The notes below the pieces were generated by a model. It saw nothing but the letters and a program-made list of their open reading frames with translations. It was not told the DNA's origin and ran no database searches. Source: Plenodomus lindquistii (taxonomy: Eukaryota > Ascomycota > Dothideomycetes > Pleosporales > Leptosphaeriaceae). From it: a stretch of 64,000 bases of DNA. This document shows, in pieces, positions 54,446 through 64,000 of the stretch. Location: NCBI GenBank assembly GCA_025504975.1, contig JANUWI010000008.1, positions 1-64,000 on the forward strand. Reading direction: 5' to 3'. A program made the translations under genes and the position numbers. Within the stretch, counting starts at the first letter, position 1; every line of letters starts with the position of its first letter.

Positions 54446-55559
54446 CTACTCCGTAGCAAGGTTCTCAAGCAACTGAAAGAACCCATGGTTGACATGCAAA
54501 AGCATTTCCTCACTCCGACCAGGGTCCTTTCTGATGTACTCTTGAGACGCCTTGAACTTAGCGACGCAGTCATTATTAGCCATGTAATCCTTAACCGCAT
54601 TTCTCATAGCCAGAAACAGTCCGTCTCTGTGTTGGTCGTACTCATCATCACTCATCGCGCGAATGCGTGTGAGGAGGACGCCGCTTTCACGTTCCCAAGC
54701 GAGGGCTGCGATGTGCATGTCCTTTGCGGCTTCACCTAGAACGCCATAGGTGAGGGTTGGATTTCCGGGGACCTGACTCATGGCTTGGAACAGTTGATGA
54801 TGGGTCCCAGGAGGATAAGCTTTGTTGAACGTTGCGTCGAATTGCTTTTGGTACACTTCCCAATCCCAGAATGCCTGGTGAATGCCATACTGGGAGCCTG
54901 AAAAGTCGAAAACCCATTGTTTTTTGGTCTTCTTAGACGTGATAAGCAAGCCAGCGTGCTTGTAGTTCGGCCAATTTTCTGTCACAGTACCGTTGGGTGA
55001 GATAAGTCGTATCTTGCGCGGCACGGAATCCAGCGACAGAACGACCTCTTCGATTGCGATGTTCAGGCCTATTGTTTCACCAGAGTCAGAATATTGATCC
55101 CCGGTTTAGAATCCTGGAAATGACTGACCTTTCAGAAGACTCTCCACGAGCTCATGCATGAATGCGAACGGCTCGTTGCATTTCCAAGCGCAGAGTATAG
55201 CCATCTTCATGTGCTCGTTAGCCATGAGCTGTTGAGGAAATTCGACATAGTACGCCTTCTTGCGTTTTTCGTCTCCATCATAAAGCGTCCACATATGAGC
55301 CCCATCTTCCACCTTGATAATTGATGTATCGAATGTTTGTTCGCTGAAAGCGAAGTACGCCTGTTGAATCAATACGGCGATGCGCGCAAGTTTGTTCCTC
55401 AACTGTCTCTGGCGCGAGTTCCTTGCAAGCAGCTTTGTGACTCTTCCAGTCGACAGTCTGACAACTAATTCCACAGTACATCAATGTCTCGCAGTGGTTG
55501 CACTTCGTAGTCGCAGGCTCGTCGCACGCAGCGCAGCTAGAGTGAGGCTCGGACACCAT
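54446..55559 (-). pseudogene. MYND zinc-finger protein, copy B, frameshifted
   Basis: Exon 1 55559-55129 and exon 2 55068-54446 (60-bp intron). The MYND finger is complete (CAACDEPATTKCNHCETLMY then CGISCQTVDWKSHKAAC). After ACKELAPETVEE the frame must skip one base to reach the family sequence NKLARIAVLIQQAYFAFSEQ. So there is a 1-nt insertion at about 55385-55420; with it removed the reading is 350 codons, exactly the length of copy A. Downstream parts match the intact copy well (WVFDFSGSQYGIHQAFWDWE, YPPGTHHQLFQAM, TLTYGVLGEAAKDMHIAALA). Probably inactive or truncated to a MYND-only peptide. Confidence 0.75.
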
Positions 55560-56439
55560 GTCAACTCGGAGAATGCGAGGCCAACTGTGTCGAAGAGGAT
55601 AATACCGCCACTTGGTGTGGTGTCGATGATAGTTGATGGGGGAGCTAGCTACGAGCGAATTTGATCTGCCAAACGATGTTGGGGCTAGCTTGAGCACGCA
55701 CGAGACGAAGGTGAAGGTGAAGACACATTGTTTTGGCCATAGCGACAATCGGAAGGGGCAACATACCTATGGTAAGCTGTAAGACACTAGTATTAATCAC
55801 CAAATTCACATGGCTACGACATATTCCGGGGTGAAGGGTTCATGGAAGACACTAATGCGGCGCACTTGTCCACGATAGTACCTTGTCAATGAGATACCTA
55901 TGTAGAGTCTTCACAGGCTGACGGGATCCTCAAACCTTGCAAACAAACGATTGTATACTCTATGGTCTATACAGAACTTTCAAGGTCAGCGCAACATCGC
56001 GGTACTCATCTCCTGGCACTTGTATGGAGTTGTGGATCACGGCATGTACTATGCTCGCTGAACCCATTAAGCTCCATACGCACCATGGTTAATTCAATCC
56101 AATGTTCGGTCTTCTGGTGTTCTCCCGCAAGCGGCGTGGCTCAATTAGGCTCTACAGACCATCCACATATCTACGCAACCTAGCTTGACATCCGATTGCG
56201 CCAGCCTTGGTATTGACGCGGTGTTATGTTCAAGCAAGATTTTCGACCATCAAAATATCTCCGAGCTCTTGCTGTAAGCCTTCATCCTCTCTGCACGAGA
56301 GAAGGCCTTGACGAATTCTCGTGCAGACCTGTCCATACACTCAGGAAGGCTTGACACTGTGCCGGGTATGATCTCCTGACTGACCCAGGTCTCTGATCTG
56401 TGACAGCTCCATCTCATGCTCCTTCCCGCAATTCTCAGC

Positions 56440-56815
56440 GGCGTCGCCTATGCACACTACTGCTTCCACTAGAGAGACGATCGGGGCACATGGTACCCTT
56501 GAAGTGGCGAGCAAAGAGCTCATGCATGTGCGCTAATACATCCATGCACATGAATGTCAAGAGGAATTGTCTGCGTCGAGCACACGTCCAGCACACGTCC
56601 AGCGTTGAAGAAACGGTCTGGGAAATCCACGAACGTGTCGAAAGATAAGTTTGCGTCAACGACTCAGGCTGTCATTCTGGATAAGAACTTCTTCGAGAGG
56701 AGTGTTCCAAGTGTTCCGACGAATCGTGAGAAAGGCGCGATAGAGTATGTCTGCGACATGTGCGAGCTTGGCTTTTGTTGCCTTGCGCACCCGGCCAGGT
56801 GAACATGACGTACTT
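56440..56815 (-). pseudogene. MYND-family gene, copy D, fragment
   Basis: Only the middle of the family is recognisable, in two frames. LAHVADILYRAFLTIRRNTW then NTPLEEVLIQND corresponds to YLKFRENTWDIPIVDV of the intact copy. FVDFPDRFFNAG corresponds to FVPFPHRVFNSG. FLLTFMCMDVLAHMHELFAR corresponds to LCTFVCEEALAWMHNTLVAL. The zinc finger is lost or unrecognisable and stops interrupt both frames. It is the most decayed member of the local family. Confidence 0.65.
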
Positions 56816-57049
56816 CTTGGCAATACTTGAACGCGAGGTGAAGGTAAGAAGCACCGCACACCCCAAAATCGCTCTAGCCCAGGTAATGCTCATCAGTAGG
56901 TAAAGTCGAATGGACGGGTAGTGATGAAAGGCCAACCAATCCCGTGCCATCAGTCTTCCACATCAGTCTTCCTAAACTATCACTCGACCCACCGTCCCAT
57001 ACCTATCAAGTCATCTTACAACAATTCTTCGCCTCCAATCAACGTCACC

Positions 57050-57253
57050 ATGAAGCTCTTCGCCGTCTTCACCACCCTCGTCATGGCCATCGCCGTCACA
57101 GCCAAAGGCAGCCCCGGCAGCCCATGCTATCAGATCAAGAAGGACGGCACCTGCGTTCCATTCCCTCATAAGCGCTCCTTGGGCCTCACCAACTTCGCTA
57201 CCCGCTGGACCAAGGTCGAATTTCCGCCCCAAGTCAAGGAAGACACCAACTAG
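57050..57253 (+). CDS. Small secreted protein, 67 aa
   Basis: ATG in a strong context (GTCACCATGA). A clear signal peptide (MKLFAVFTTLVMAIAVTA, cut after about residue 18) leaves a mature peptide of ~49 residues with two Cys (SPCYQIKKDGTCVPF) and a hydrophilic tail ending KEDTN. No homologue recognised. Size, secretion signal and subtelomeric position fit a candidate effector or other secreted peptide, but two Cys is few and nothing shows its role. Single exon. The longer upstream open frame is in the 5' leader. Confidence 0.65.
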   Translation: MKLFAVFTTLVMAIAVTAKGSPGSPCYQIKKDGTCVPFPHKRSLGLTNFATRWTKVEFPPQVKEDTN

Positions 57254-58021
57254 GCCATTGGTAGCTTGAGGTAAGCTGCTACCGCACTCTCCATTTGTAG
57301 GATTTAGAACTGATGTTTGGTCCCACAGATGATAGGTAACGGCTCTGCGCTCTACGCTGGTGTTATACGTGGGTTCTGGGTCGGTCTTCGAAGAATCGCT
57401 GCCCTGAAGCATCTTTGATCTACTTCTCTCTCCTCGGACATGTTGATGACATGGGTTACTACAGAAGGAGTACCTGATCGAATTAAGCTTCAAGTTTCGG
57501 TGATTGCATGAGGCCGAACAAACGTGATCGTCTCTATATCAACCTTGAGTGTTGTGAAGCTTGGCAGTATTAAGATGGTATACTGTGCAATGCGTCTATT
57601 TCCAGTGACATTTACGAAGCTTGTGAACATAAGAAAGAGTAATGTGAGCTGCCCCCTTGAACCCCAGTGGGATAGTTGCAGACGCGTCTCTTATCGCCTG
57701 ACTCATTCACTCCTGGAATAGTAGGAAAGGTAAGGTAAGACCCACATCAAAGATTGTACACACAGTGTTGCCTGCAATGCTAAAGCCAGATATGCATGAA
57801 CAAAGAAAGGGGGAATGCGATTGTCACATGCAGAATCGAACGTCTGGCCAGATTGCCATCACATGACTCGTGGCTGTGACGTACCGAGCTGCGCCACTCG
57901 GGTGGCGAACTTCATCTCCTTAAAACCACCCTTTGAACTCCTCCCTTCTGCGCCGCAACCTTACCTCACAAGCCACACACATACACATTCACTCCTTTAC
58001 ACACTCAAACTACTTTCCAAG
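57254..58021. other. Intergenic
   Basis: No gene recognised. A tRNA-like look near 57830-57920 was examined and rejected. Confidence 0.4.
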
Positions 58022-58492
58022 ATGGACGAGGATCTCATCGCCTTCGCCTGCGTCATGGTGCTCTTCCTGGCCTTCCCGTTCATCACCGTACTCAGCATCA
58101 CCGGCTGCGTCGCCTATGGCCGCACCAAGGCCTGGGATAAGGCGCGCAACCAGCGCGCTGTCTCCCTCGAGAGCCCTGAAACCAACCCTCTTGTGGAAAA
58201 TGACGACGAGTCTGACTTCTACGACACGGACGACGAGACCGAACACAACGAGCGCAAGGCCGAGGAGGAAGCCGACAAGTTCCTCACCTTCAACCAGAAG
58301 TTCAGGAAGGAGTTTCGCAAGGTCTGGAGTGGCAAGGGCAAGGTTGATGTCATGAAGCAGAAGGAGCGTGAGGATCGCAGGAAGTTGGCCAAGGCGGTCG
58401 CCAGGGAGATGAACAGGATTGAGAGGCGCAGGGCCAGGGCTGCGGCTAGGGCGACAGAGTCCGAGGACTTGCCGCCTTACAAGAAGGCATAG
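58022..58492 (+). CDS. Small single-pass membrane protein of unknown function
   Basis: 156 aa from ATG 58022. A hydrophobic segment lies right after the start (FACVMVLFLAFPFITVLSIT, ~8-27), then a long cytosolic-type tail. The tail has an acidic patch (NDDESDFYDTDDETEHNE) and a basic helical region (FRKEFRKVWSGKGKVDVMKQ, EMNRIERRRARAAARATESE). It ends DLPPYKKA, and PPY could be a WW-domain ligand. No family recognised. Intact, single exon. Confidence 0.65.
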   Translation: MDEDLIAFACVMVLFLAFPFITVLSITGCVAYGRTKAWDKARNQRAVSLESPETNPLVENDDESDFYDTDDETEHNERKAEEEADKFLTFNQKFRKEFRKVWSGKGKVDVMKQKEREDRRKLAKAVAREMNRIERRRARAAARATESEDLPPYKKA

Positions 58493-59345
58493 ATGTCGAT
58501 TGCGCTGGATCGATAGGCTTGCATGGTTGAGGCAGCATTTGAGATGATTGTATCACCAATGCAGGCTATCGTGAAGGCGACGACATATCTCAGTTTGGCT
58601 AAAATTGATCCTTTAAAAGAAACTTCGTCATCCTTACTGTGTGCTGTAGATTCTTGTGAACTCATACTTCGCGATGGGATGGCTTTGCCCAAGTGCGCGC
58701 GGGGTGTCCCAGAATTGTGTCACGTGAAACTCCATGCCTTGCTGTTCCGTCGTCTCACACCACTTTGATACAGACTTTCACTAAAGTCCTCCACCCAACC
58801 TTCCCAAAACCGCATCCATCGATCACAGCACTAGAATCCACTAACTGTCAGCAACTAGTTTGCAGCCTACTAGCCTCCCTCCGCGCCAGGCTACGCCGCA
58901 CTTACAAAGAGCGCCTGTGACGGTGGGCTGTTTTGGATCCTGGCGGCGTGATCAAAGCGCAGGGGAGCGAATGACGGATGTTTAGTCGAGTAATAGCGGC
59001 TCGGCGGCGGGTATGAGACGGTCCGCAAGAAAACGGTAGTCGATACTAATGAAGCGAAGGGTGGGGGCGGGGTTTAGGGGGTATCTGATGTTTCTGTGAC
59101 ATGTGAATCATTGAGCACTGCATGAGTTGTGACTATGAGATTCTTCGATTTTTCAGATCATCGCGCCTCGCTAAATACAGTCTTCAGATACGTAGCTCTA
59201 TATTCAAGCAGAGTGAATACCTAATCCTCTACAATCGAAAGACACGCCAACTAAGATTCCCTCCCTGGCCTGCCCAACTCGAAGCTCTTCACCTATGGGT
59301 TCTGCGTGATGATTACTGGTTGATCAGAAGGCCTCGCTGTAGTAT
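58493..59345. other. Intergenic
   Basis: About 850 bp; nothing recognised. Confidence 0.4.
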
Positions 59346-60170
59346 TCACTCGCACCCTCTCCAACGCGTTATTGAGGGCGTGACCGATAACCTTGCCGCA
59401 GGAGTTTCTACCAGACAGTCTCTCAACACGCGATTCAGTTGATCTGAGTATCCCTCCCCTGCAGGCGCTACCCCGAACTGATCTCTCCACCTTCTCGGCG
59501 TCCTCGTTAACCTGCAAAGTGCTACAATGTTTAGTGCGACCTGGTAAATATCAGCAGTTTTCGTCAACATCGCGCCTTCGGGGGTCTGAAAATCTTGCTG
59601 CTGTCTTAACGGCACACTTCTTCCGATACGATAATCCTCTCTCGAAGTGCCGGATCCGAAATCTGCCAGCACCACGCGCGCAAAGCCATGAGGACGATCC
59701 GGAACGCCAAGGATTACGTTGCTGGGCCAGATATCTCTATGCGTGATCCAGTTGTGAGTATCAAGATGGTCCGGTATGGCAGGCGTCCCACGATGCATGT
59801 GTAATAGCGCCTTCGTTAGCTCAGCCAAAACGTGCCATACAAACCCTTCCGAAAAGGGAATTTTGAGATTGATATGAGTAGTCAGCAGCGTCAAAAGAGT
59901 CCCATTTCGGTACCACTGCGTTATTAGGTAGGCCCTGTTGTTTCTCAAATCGAACTCGTAGTCCCAGTATCCAGAATATTCTTGCACCCTTGTAGAAATC
60001 GAATGTGGCTAATCTCTCGTTGTGCGAACATGTTGCGTATGTCTTGGGCAAGGAACTCCTTTCGAACGCCGTAAACTTGCTGATTATCCGAGAAGAATGT
60101 GACAAGTTGAAGCCCGGCGTTGCAACCACCTGCTGCTGTGATAGTGCGCAAGATGCGGTAGTTTATTCTG
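59346..60170 (-). pseudogene. Protein-kinase-like gene, frameshifted
   Basis: The N-lobe is in one frame (GGCNAGLQLVTFFSDNQQVY, GVRKEFLAQDIR with the candidate ATP-binding Lys, then REISHIRFLQGCKNIL). The rest is in another (YWDYEFDLRNNRAYLITQWY; HRDIWPSNVILG as catalytic loop; VVLADFGSG as DFG; a PEG activation-segment end; TKTADIYQVAL). Moving between frames needs one lost base near 59975-60010. The start is also unclear: the N-lobe reads back to a possible acceptor (GCCAG) near 60165 without an ATG. The HRD Asp and DFG Asp are present, so the ancestor was probably an active Ser/Thr kinase of the fungus-specific type. Confidence 0.65.
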
Positions 60171-60665
60171 GCGGGTCTGCTCGTTCTAGTAGGTATGAGC
60201 TTATGTGGTTGGGGTTGGAACGTAGTGATCAGTCCTGCTCGTGAAGGAGGTCTTCATCCCTGGAGGTATGCAATAAACATGCTTCTGATCTTGCAAGTTG
60301 ATAGTACGATGTATAGTCTGCTAACAACTGTGGTCGTTGGCATTTATAGGTCATAGATCGGCTAGACTGGTGTCACAAACTGTTCAAGACAGTGAGAGCT
60401 CTAGATACGGATGCCATCGCAAGACAACAGCTGGTCTGATAGTTCATGTCCCAGTTGGAATGTTAGCAAACAAATATCTTCTCCCACAACAGACCATGAT
60501 TGGTAGCGACTCACGCGGAACTAGTCTGATATCACCGCCTCACGTTTCATGTCCAACATTAGATCTCCAACTACACCAGCTGTCTAACACAATATCGTAA
60601 AATAGTAATTGCCTGTCTCGCTCTCTCAATCCCTGGCAATTCGAACCCCCTCTAATTTCCTGCCT
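60171..60665. other. Intergenic; possible lost 5' exon of the kinase-like gene
   Basis: No clear coding sequence. If the kinase-like gene had a first exon it should lie here. Confidence 0.35.
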
Positions 60666-61366
60666 CTAACACTTTCTCCAACTCATATTCAGAATCTCCT
60701 TGAACGCCGCATCCGCCGATCCACCCTGCACATACCCATTCTTCTTCGTCGTCCCCGAATCAACCGTCGCACTCATGCTAAGCTGTATCGTCGCATCCTT
60801 CTTCTGACAAACACTCGCTTGTGTATCACTTAGCTCGTCATCTTCGTGCAACAGGTAGTCGTCGTCGAAGGGACCTGTAACCTTCTTTTGCACGTTTCCC
60901 TTTCTCTACTTCAGCTCAATTACCCATGCAGAATATTTAATTCACTTACCTTGCCGGGCATATCCAACCCTTTCTTATCGATCCACTTCCACCTGCTCAC
61001 CAAACTCGCATTCACGCCCTTTTCTAACCACACGTAGCCGCGGAAGTCTGCACTGCTTATATCAAACGCCCAACCTGCATATTTCATGCCAATGTCAACT
61101 TTGCAGAGCGCACGTGTCTCCGTGTATATCGCTTTTGGTCCGTCGGCGGCGACGAATTTGTCGAAGATGATGGTCATGGCGCTGTTGTCGGCGGCGAGAT
61201 TGACGGAGACGGAGCCTTTTTTGCAGCCGCTGCCTTCAACGTCGACGGTGATGGCGGAGACGGAGACGGCGCCTTTGGCGGGTCGCACTGGTGCTGCGGC
61301 GGGGATTGCAAGAGTAAAAGAATGATAAGAGATCATGAGGAAGAGAAGTGCAATGAACGAATGCAT
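60666..61366 (-). CDS. Secreted DUF4360-type protein
   Basis: Two exons, 61366-60950 and 60881-60666, intron of 68 bp; 210 aa. Signal peptide MHSFIALLFLMISYHSFTLA. The mature part has the family pattern: GSGCKKGSVSVNLAADNSAM, TIIFDKFVAADGP, ALCKVDIGMKYAGWAFDISS, ADFRGYVWLEKGVNASLVSR. The splice joins DMPGK to VTGPFDDDYLLHEDD, then VCQKKDATIQLSMSATVDSG and the C-terminal ILNMSWRKC. Four conserved Cys probably pair in two disulfides. DUF4360 proteins are secreted by fungi and actinobacteria; their function is unknown. Intact. Confidence 0.83.
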
Positions 61367-62467
61367 GGTTGGCGACCAAATTGAACGAGCGCGGTCGAAG
61401 GAGGGAAAAATACCGGGGGCAAGACTGTGCAGTGAGGCACAAGATGTACGTCGCGGGCGCGTCTATGTACCCGAGACTATCAACCTGGCCTCAATGCCCG
61501 TTCCCTCTCTGCGTATTTTTTCTCATGAACTTGACTCAGAATGGAGAGGTACCTTCGCCTCGTCGGGTCCCCACCACTCTGTCCAACAATAGCGCACACA
61601 TCTTAGAGTGCACGACATGATCTCTTATACAGATGTGGATACATTGTCAGCCTGATTCTGACAGGTTCAAGAATATTGGCATTGCTAAAACGCTTTCCGG
61701 GCATCCTATGAGGCCCAAAATGGAATTTAGGATCCCAGATGACGGTTCCGAACGTGGTCGCGCGTTTAGCCTATGCAGTGTGATCTATTTCAGATCTGCC
61801 AAACAAATGTACCCTGCGCACATTGCCTGACTTATGCATTTAAATGCCCGGGAAATATGTCGAATGGTCTTCGAGAAGGATTCAGCCTCGCGAGGTCGGG
61901 AGCCGCATACAGGTCTTCTCTTGACAAGGTAGACATGTCACACCGGGTCAGCTAGCGACGAAGTCGTGTAGAGGTCTGCCACGACCAACTTCGATATGAT
62001 AGAGATATCTTCACCTCCAAATGGAGATTTCGTTGAGAAGGGTCGTGCCATACCTGATTGAGATGTTACCCAAAGATCCTTCGGAATGGCCGTCACGTGA
62101 TTCACCCCTTCGCGAACTTTATTACTCACGCTTTACGTCCATACATGTTGTGGCAGGCGATGAAAAAAGACGTAAAAGGCTTTTGAACCCAATTTCATCA
62201 TGCTGAGTCGCGAGTCTTTCCATCTCTGCGTTTGCAGACTTAGCTGGTACCTGGCGGAATTCCATGTACGGGCAATGAACAGCTCTCAAATATCTCAATC
62301 CTTACTTGAGATACACTGACTCACCATGCGTTGTCTACGCCACTTATTTCGGGTACATTGTCCGTCTGGCCGAGTAGCATGTCGCATTCACCTCGTCCAA
62401 ACTAGATGTGCCAAGCACGTGAGGAGGTCACCTTCACCTGGAGATACTGACATAAACCTGAAAAAAA
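61367..62467. other. Intergenic
   Basis: About 1.1 kb between the divergent DUF4360 and MYND C genes; no gene recognised. An A-rich tract (62460-62467) directly precedes the MYND C start. Confidence 0.4.
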
Positions 62468-63808
62468 ATGAAACTCGGGACCTCCATCCCTCTCACACTC
62501 AAATCGGCCACTATGGATCCTGAATCGAAGCCAACCACGGGGTCTGCCGAAACCTGTCAAGTGTGCGACAAGCAAGCGACGAACAAATGCGGCGGATGCA
62601 AGTCGACTAAATCCGCCACTTTCTACTGTACCAAGGATTGCCAGAAGCAGGACTGGCCTTCCCATAAGAACGTGTGCAAGGATCGTGCCCTAGAATGCGC
62701 CCTCGAAAAGGCAACCGACATTGCTTTAGTCGCCTATCTCAAATTTCGCGAAAACACCTGGGACATCCCCATCGTTGATGTCACAGCGGAGGAAGATGCA
62801 TTGACTATCCACCGCAACTTCGACAGCCCGCAGGACTACTTCGTTCCTTTCCCTCATCGCGTCTTCAACTCTGGCGTCAAAGAGGACGATGTTAGGAATG
62901 CGAATCAGGTGCTCTGCACCTTCGTTTGCGAAGAAGCACTTGCCTGGATGCACAACACCTTAGTTGCTCTACTTGACGGTATAGTTCCACCATTAATCTC
63001 AATGTCCGAAGCGTCTTTCTTACCCGCTCCAGGCCTCAAGGTCCGCATGGACGAAGTCAACGTGAAGCTAGTTAATATTCCGCGCAAAACCGTCATCGCC
63101 CACCCAACCGGATTCACGCATTCCAACTGGCCAGGACATTCTCACGACATCTTGCGCATCACATCTAAAATCACCGGTACGCAGTGGATCATGGATCTTA
63201 GCGGCGCTCAATACGGCATCTCCGCCGCCTTTTGGTCTTGGAACGATTACAGCGCGCAATATGTTCAGAGTATCGAGAACGTATACCCGCTCGGAACACA
63301 CAAGCAGCAAAAGGCTATCGAAGCCAAGATCTGGGGCAACACCACACTCGATTGCGGCGTGGTTGGTGAAGTTGCAGCCGCCATGAACGCTGCCGTCAAG
63401 GTTTGGGAGAAGAAGCATAAGGTCAAGCTTGCAGATGTGATCAAATTGCCTGACGCGCAGTACCTCGAGATGGGAAAGAAGCTTACCGACCATATGAGTA
63501 AAGCCACCCAATCCTACATCAAAGGTCTCAACATCACTTCCAAGGTTCGCGCGATCCGCATGTATGAGCTCGATCCTGCGAACCGTGATTTCCGAGAGGC
63601 AAAGCGAGCAAAGGTTGTCAATGAGTTTTTGGCTTCTAGCGATACTTTGAAGAAGAAGGACAAGGAGGAGAAGGCACGGCGCTATCCTGAGTTCAACGAC
63701 CCGGATTTTGACCCGGTGAAGTTCTTCAAAGACTTTGATAATAACATGGGCAGCACCACCATGCAGATCCTGGGAAGGGACGGCAGCGTTAAGACAGTCA
63801 CCATCTGA
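62468..63808 (+). CDS. MYND zinc-finger protein, copy C, intact
   Basis: 446 aa, single exon. The start at 62468 follows an A-run; an alternative ATG at 62513 gives MDPESK. The MYND finger is at ~30-70 (CQVCDKQATNKCGGCKSTKS then FYCTKDCQKQDWPSHKNVC) with all eight zinc ligands. The middle, shared with copies A, B and D, contains YLKFRENTWDIP, FVPFPHRVFNSG, EEALAWMHNTLVALLDG, WIMDLSGAQYGISAAFWSWN, YPLGTHKQQKAIEA and GVVGEVAAAMNAAVKVWEKK. A ~90-aa C-terminal extension rich in K, D and F is absent from A and B. Probably a protein-interaction adaptor. No SET domain follows the finger. The other copies have an intron and this one does not, so it may be an older divergent member or have lost the intron. 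Confidence 0.82.
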   Translation: MKLGTSIPLTLKSATMDPESKPTTGSAETCQVCDKQATNKCGGCKSTKSATFYCTKDCQKQDWPSHKNVCKDRALECALEKATDIALVAYLKFRENTWDIPIVDVTAEEDALTIHRNFDSPQDYFVPFPHRVFNSGVKEDDVRNANQVLCTFVCEEALAWMHNTLVALLDGIVPPLISMSEASFLPAPGLKVRMDEVNVKLVNIPRKTVIAHPTGFTHSNWPGHSHDILRITSKITGTQWIMDLSGAQYGISAAFWSWNDYSAQYVQSIENVYPLGTHKQQKAIEAKIWGNTTLDCGVVGEVAAAMNAAVKVWEKKHKVKLADVIKLPDAQYLEMGKKLTDHMSKATQSYIKGLNITSKVRAIRMYELDPANRDFREAKRAKVVNEFLASSDTLKKKDKEEKARRYPEFNDPDFDPVKFFKDFDNNMGSTTMQILGRDGSVKTVTI

Positions 63809-64000
63809 TTGACCGGGTTTTCAGAGCGATACAAAGTCTACGACTCTGATGGTCAATGCAATGGATGACTAGCGGAGAGATAGCGTCTCGGTTTATGTGC
63901 GGAAATAGCATTATCAGACGAGCTGTTTGGGGAGCTTTACTGAACTCTCATATCAGTGCTCGCCTAGATACTGTACGCAAGTCATTGCCCATAGAAACTT
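63809..64000. other. 3' flank of MYND copy C
   Basis: Too short to interpret; window ends here. Confidence 0.4.

Noticed and set aside
57830..57920. Possible tRNA on the minus strand (A-box-like TGGCGCAGCTCGG and B-box-like GTTCGATTC)
   Set aside because: The stems do not pair: no acceptor stem, no T-stem and no anticodon arm with T33 could be built, with or without an intron. The boxes are probably coincidental.

Overview
This window looks like the left end of a chromosome of a filamentous ascomycete (Pezizomycotina), most likely a Dothideomycete of the order Pleosporales. The signs are: CCCTAA telomere repeats reading 5'->3' from the left; blocks of extreme TA-rich DNA with no open frames, as left by repeat-induced point mutation (RIP); a Fot1/pogo DNA transposon; genes with 43-70 bp introns; and typical fungal families (HET, MYND, rhodopsin-like, F-box, Dal5-type MFS). 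The species is inferred, not shown.

Layout. (1) 1-4423: a Penelope-like retroelement (PLE) without a GIY-YIG endonuclease, sitting on the distal side of a 77-bp telomere array. It has two almost identical ~359-bp direct repeats (pLTRs), ORF1, and a reverse transcriptase frame. Each pLTR contains a sequence that folds as a complete type I hammerhead ribozyme; this is the most interesting signal in the window. (2) 4424-19019: RIP-ravaged AT-rich DNA with a ~936-bp repeat pair (offset 5337 bp) and several inverted repeats. A pristine 1862-bp Fot1/pogo element with an intact transposase is inserted in it. The AT block ends at a remnant of the same transposon's terminus. (3) 19074-34290: a subtelomeric accessory gene zone with an epoxide hydrolase, an SDR, a mitochondrial-carrier-like protein and an intact Dal5-type transporter, mixed with decaying genes (a second MFS, a rhodopsin-like fragment, an FAD monooxygenase with a frameshift, and an unknown gene with an in-frame TAG), then a 51-bp minisatellite. 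(4) 34290-38430: long non-coding stretch, GC-rich towards its right end. (5) 38433-52373: apparently healthy genes (three unknowns plus a coiled-coil protein, HET, GA4-desaturase/CmcJ-like, F-box, monocarboxylate-type MFS). (6) 52841-63808: a local family of four MYND zinc-finger genes (one intact, two broken by single changes, one fragment). Interspersed are a 67-aa secreted protein, a small membrane protein, a kinase-like pseudogene and a DUF4360 secreted protein.

How it fits together. The PLE orientation (3' end towards the centromere, joined to C-rich telomere repeats) is what priming from the chromosome's own G-strand 3' end would give. So the element probably extended this chromosome end. 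Inward, RIP has erased repeats, while the intact Fot1/pogo copy arrived later or escaped. Gene decay is frequent in the first ~34 kb and again in the MYND family, as expected of a fast-evolving subtelomere. Gene models were made by eye from splice signals, reading frame and family motifs; exon sums were checked for frame.
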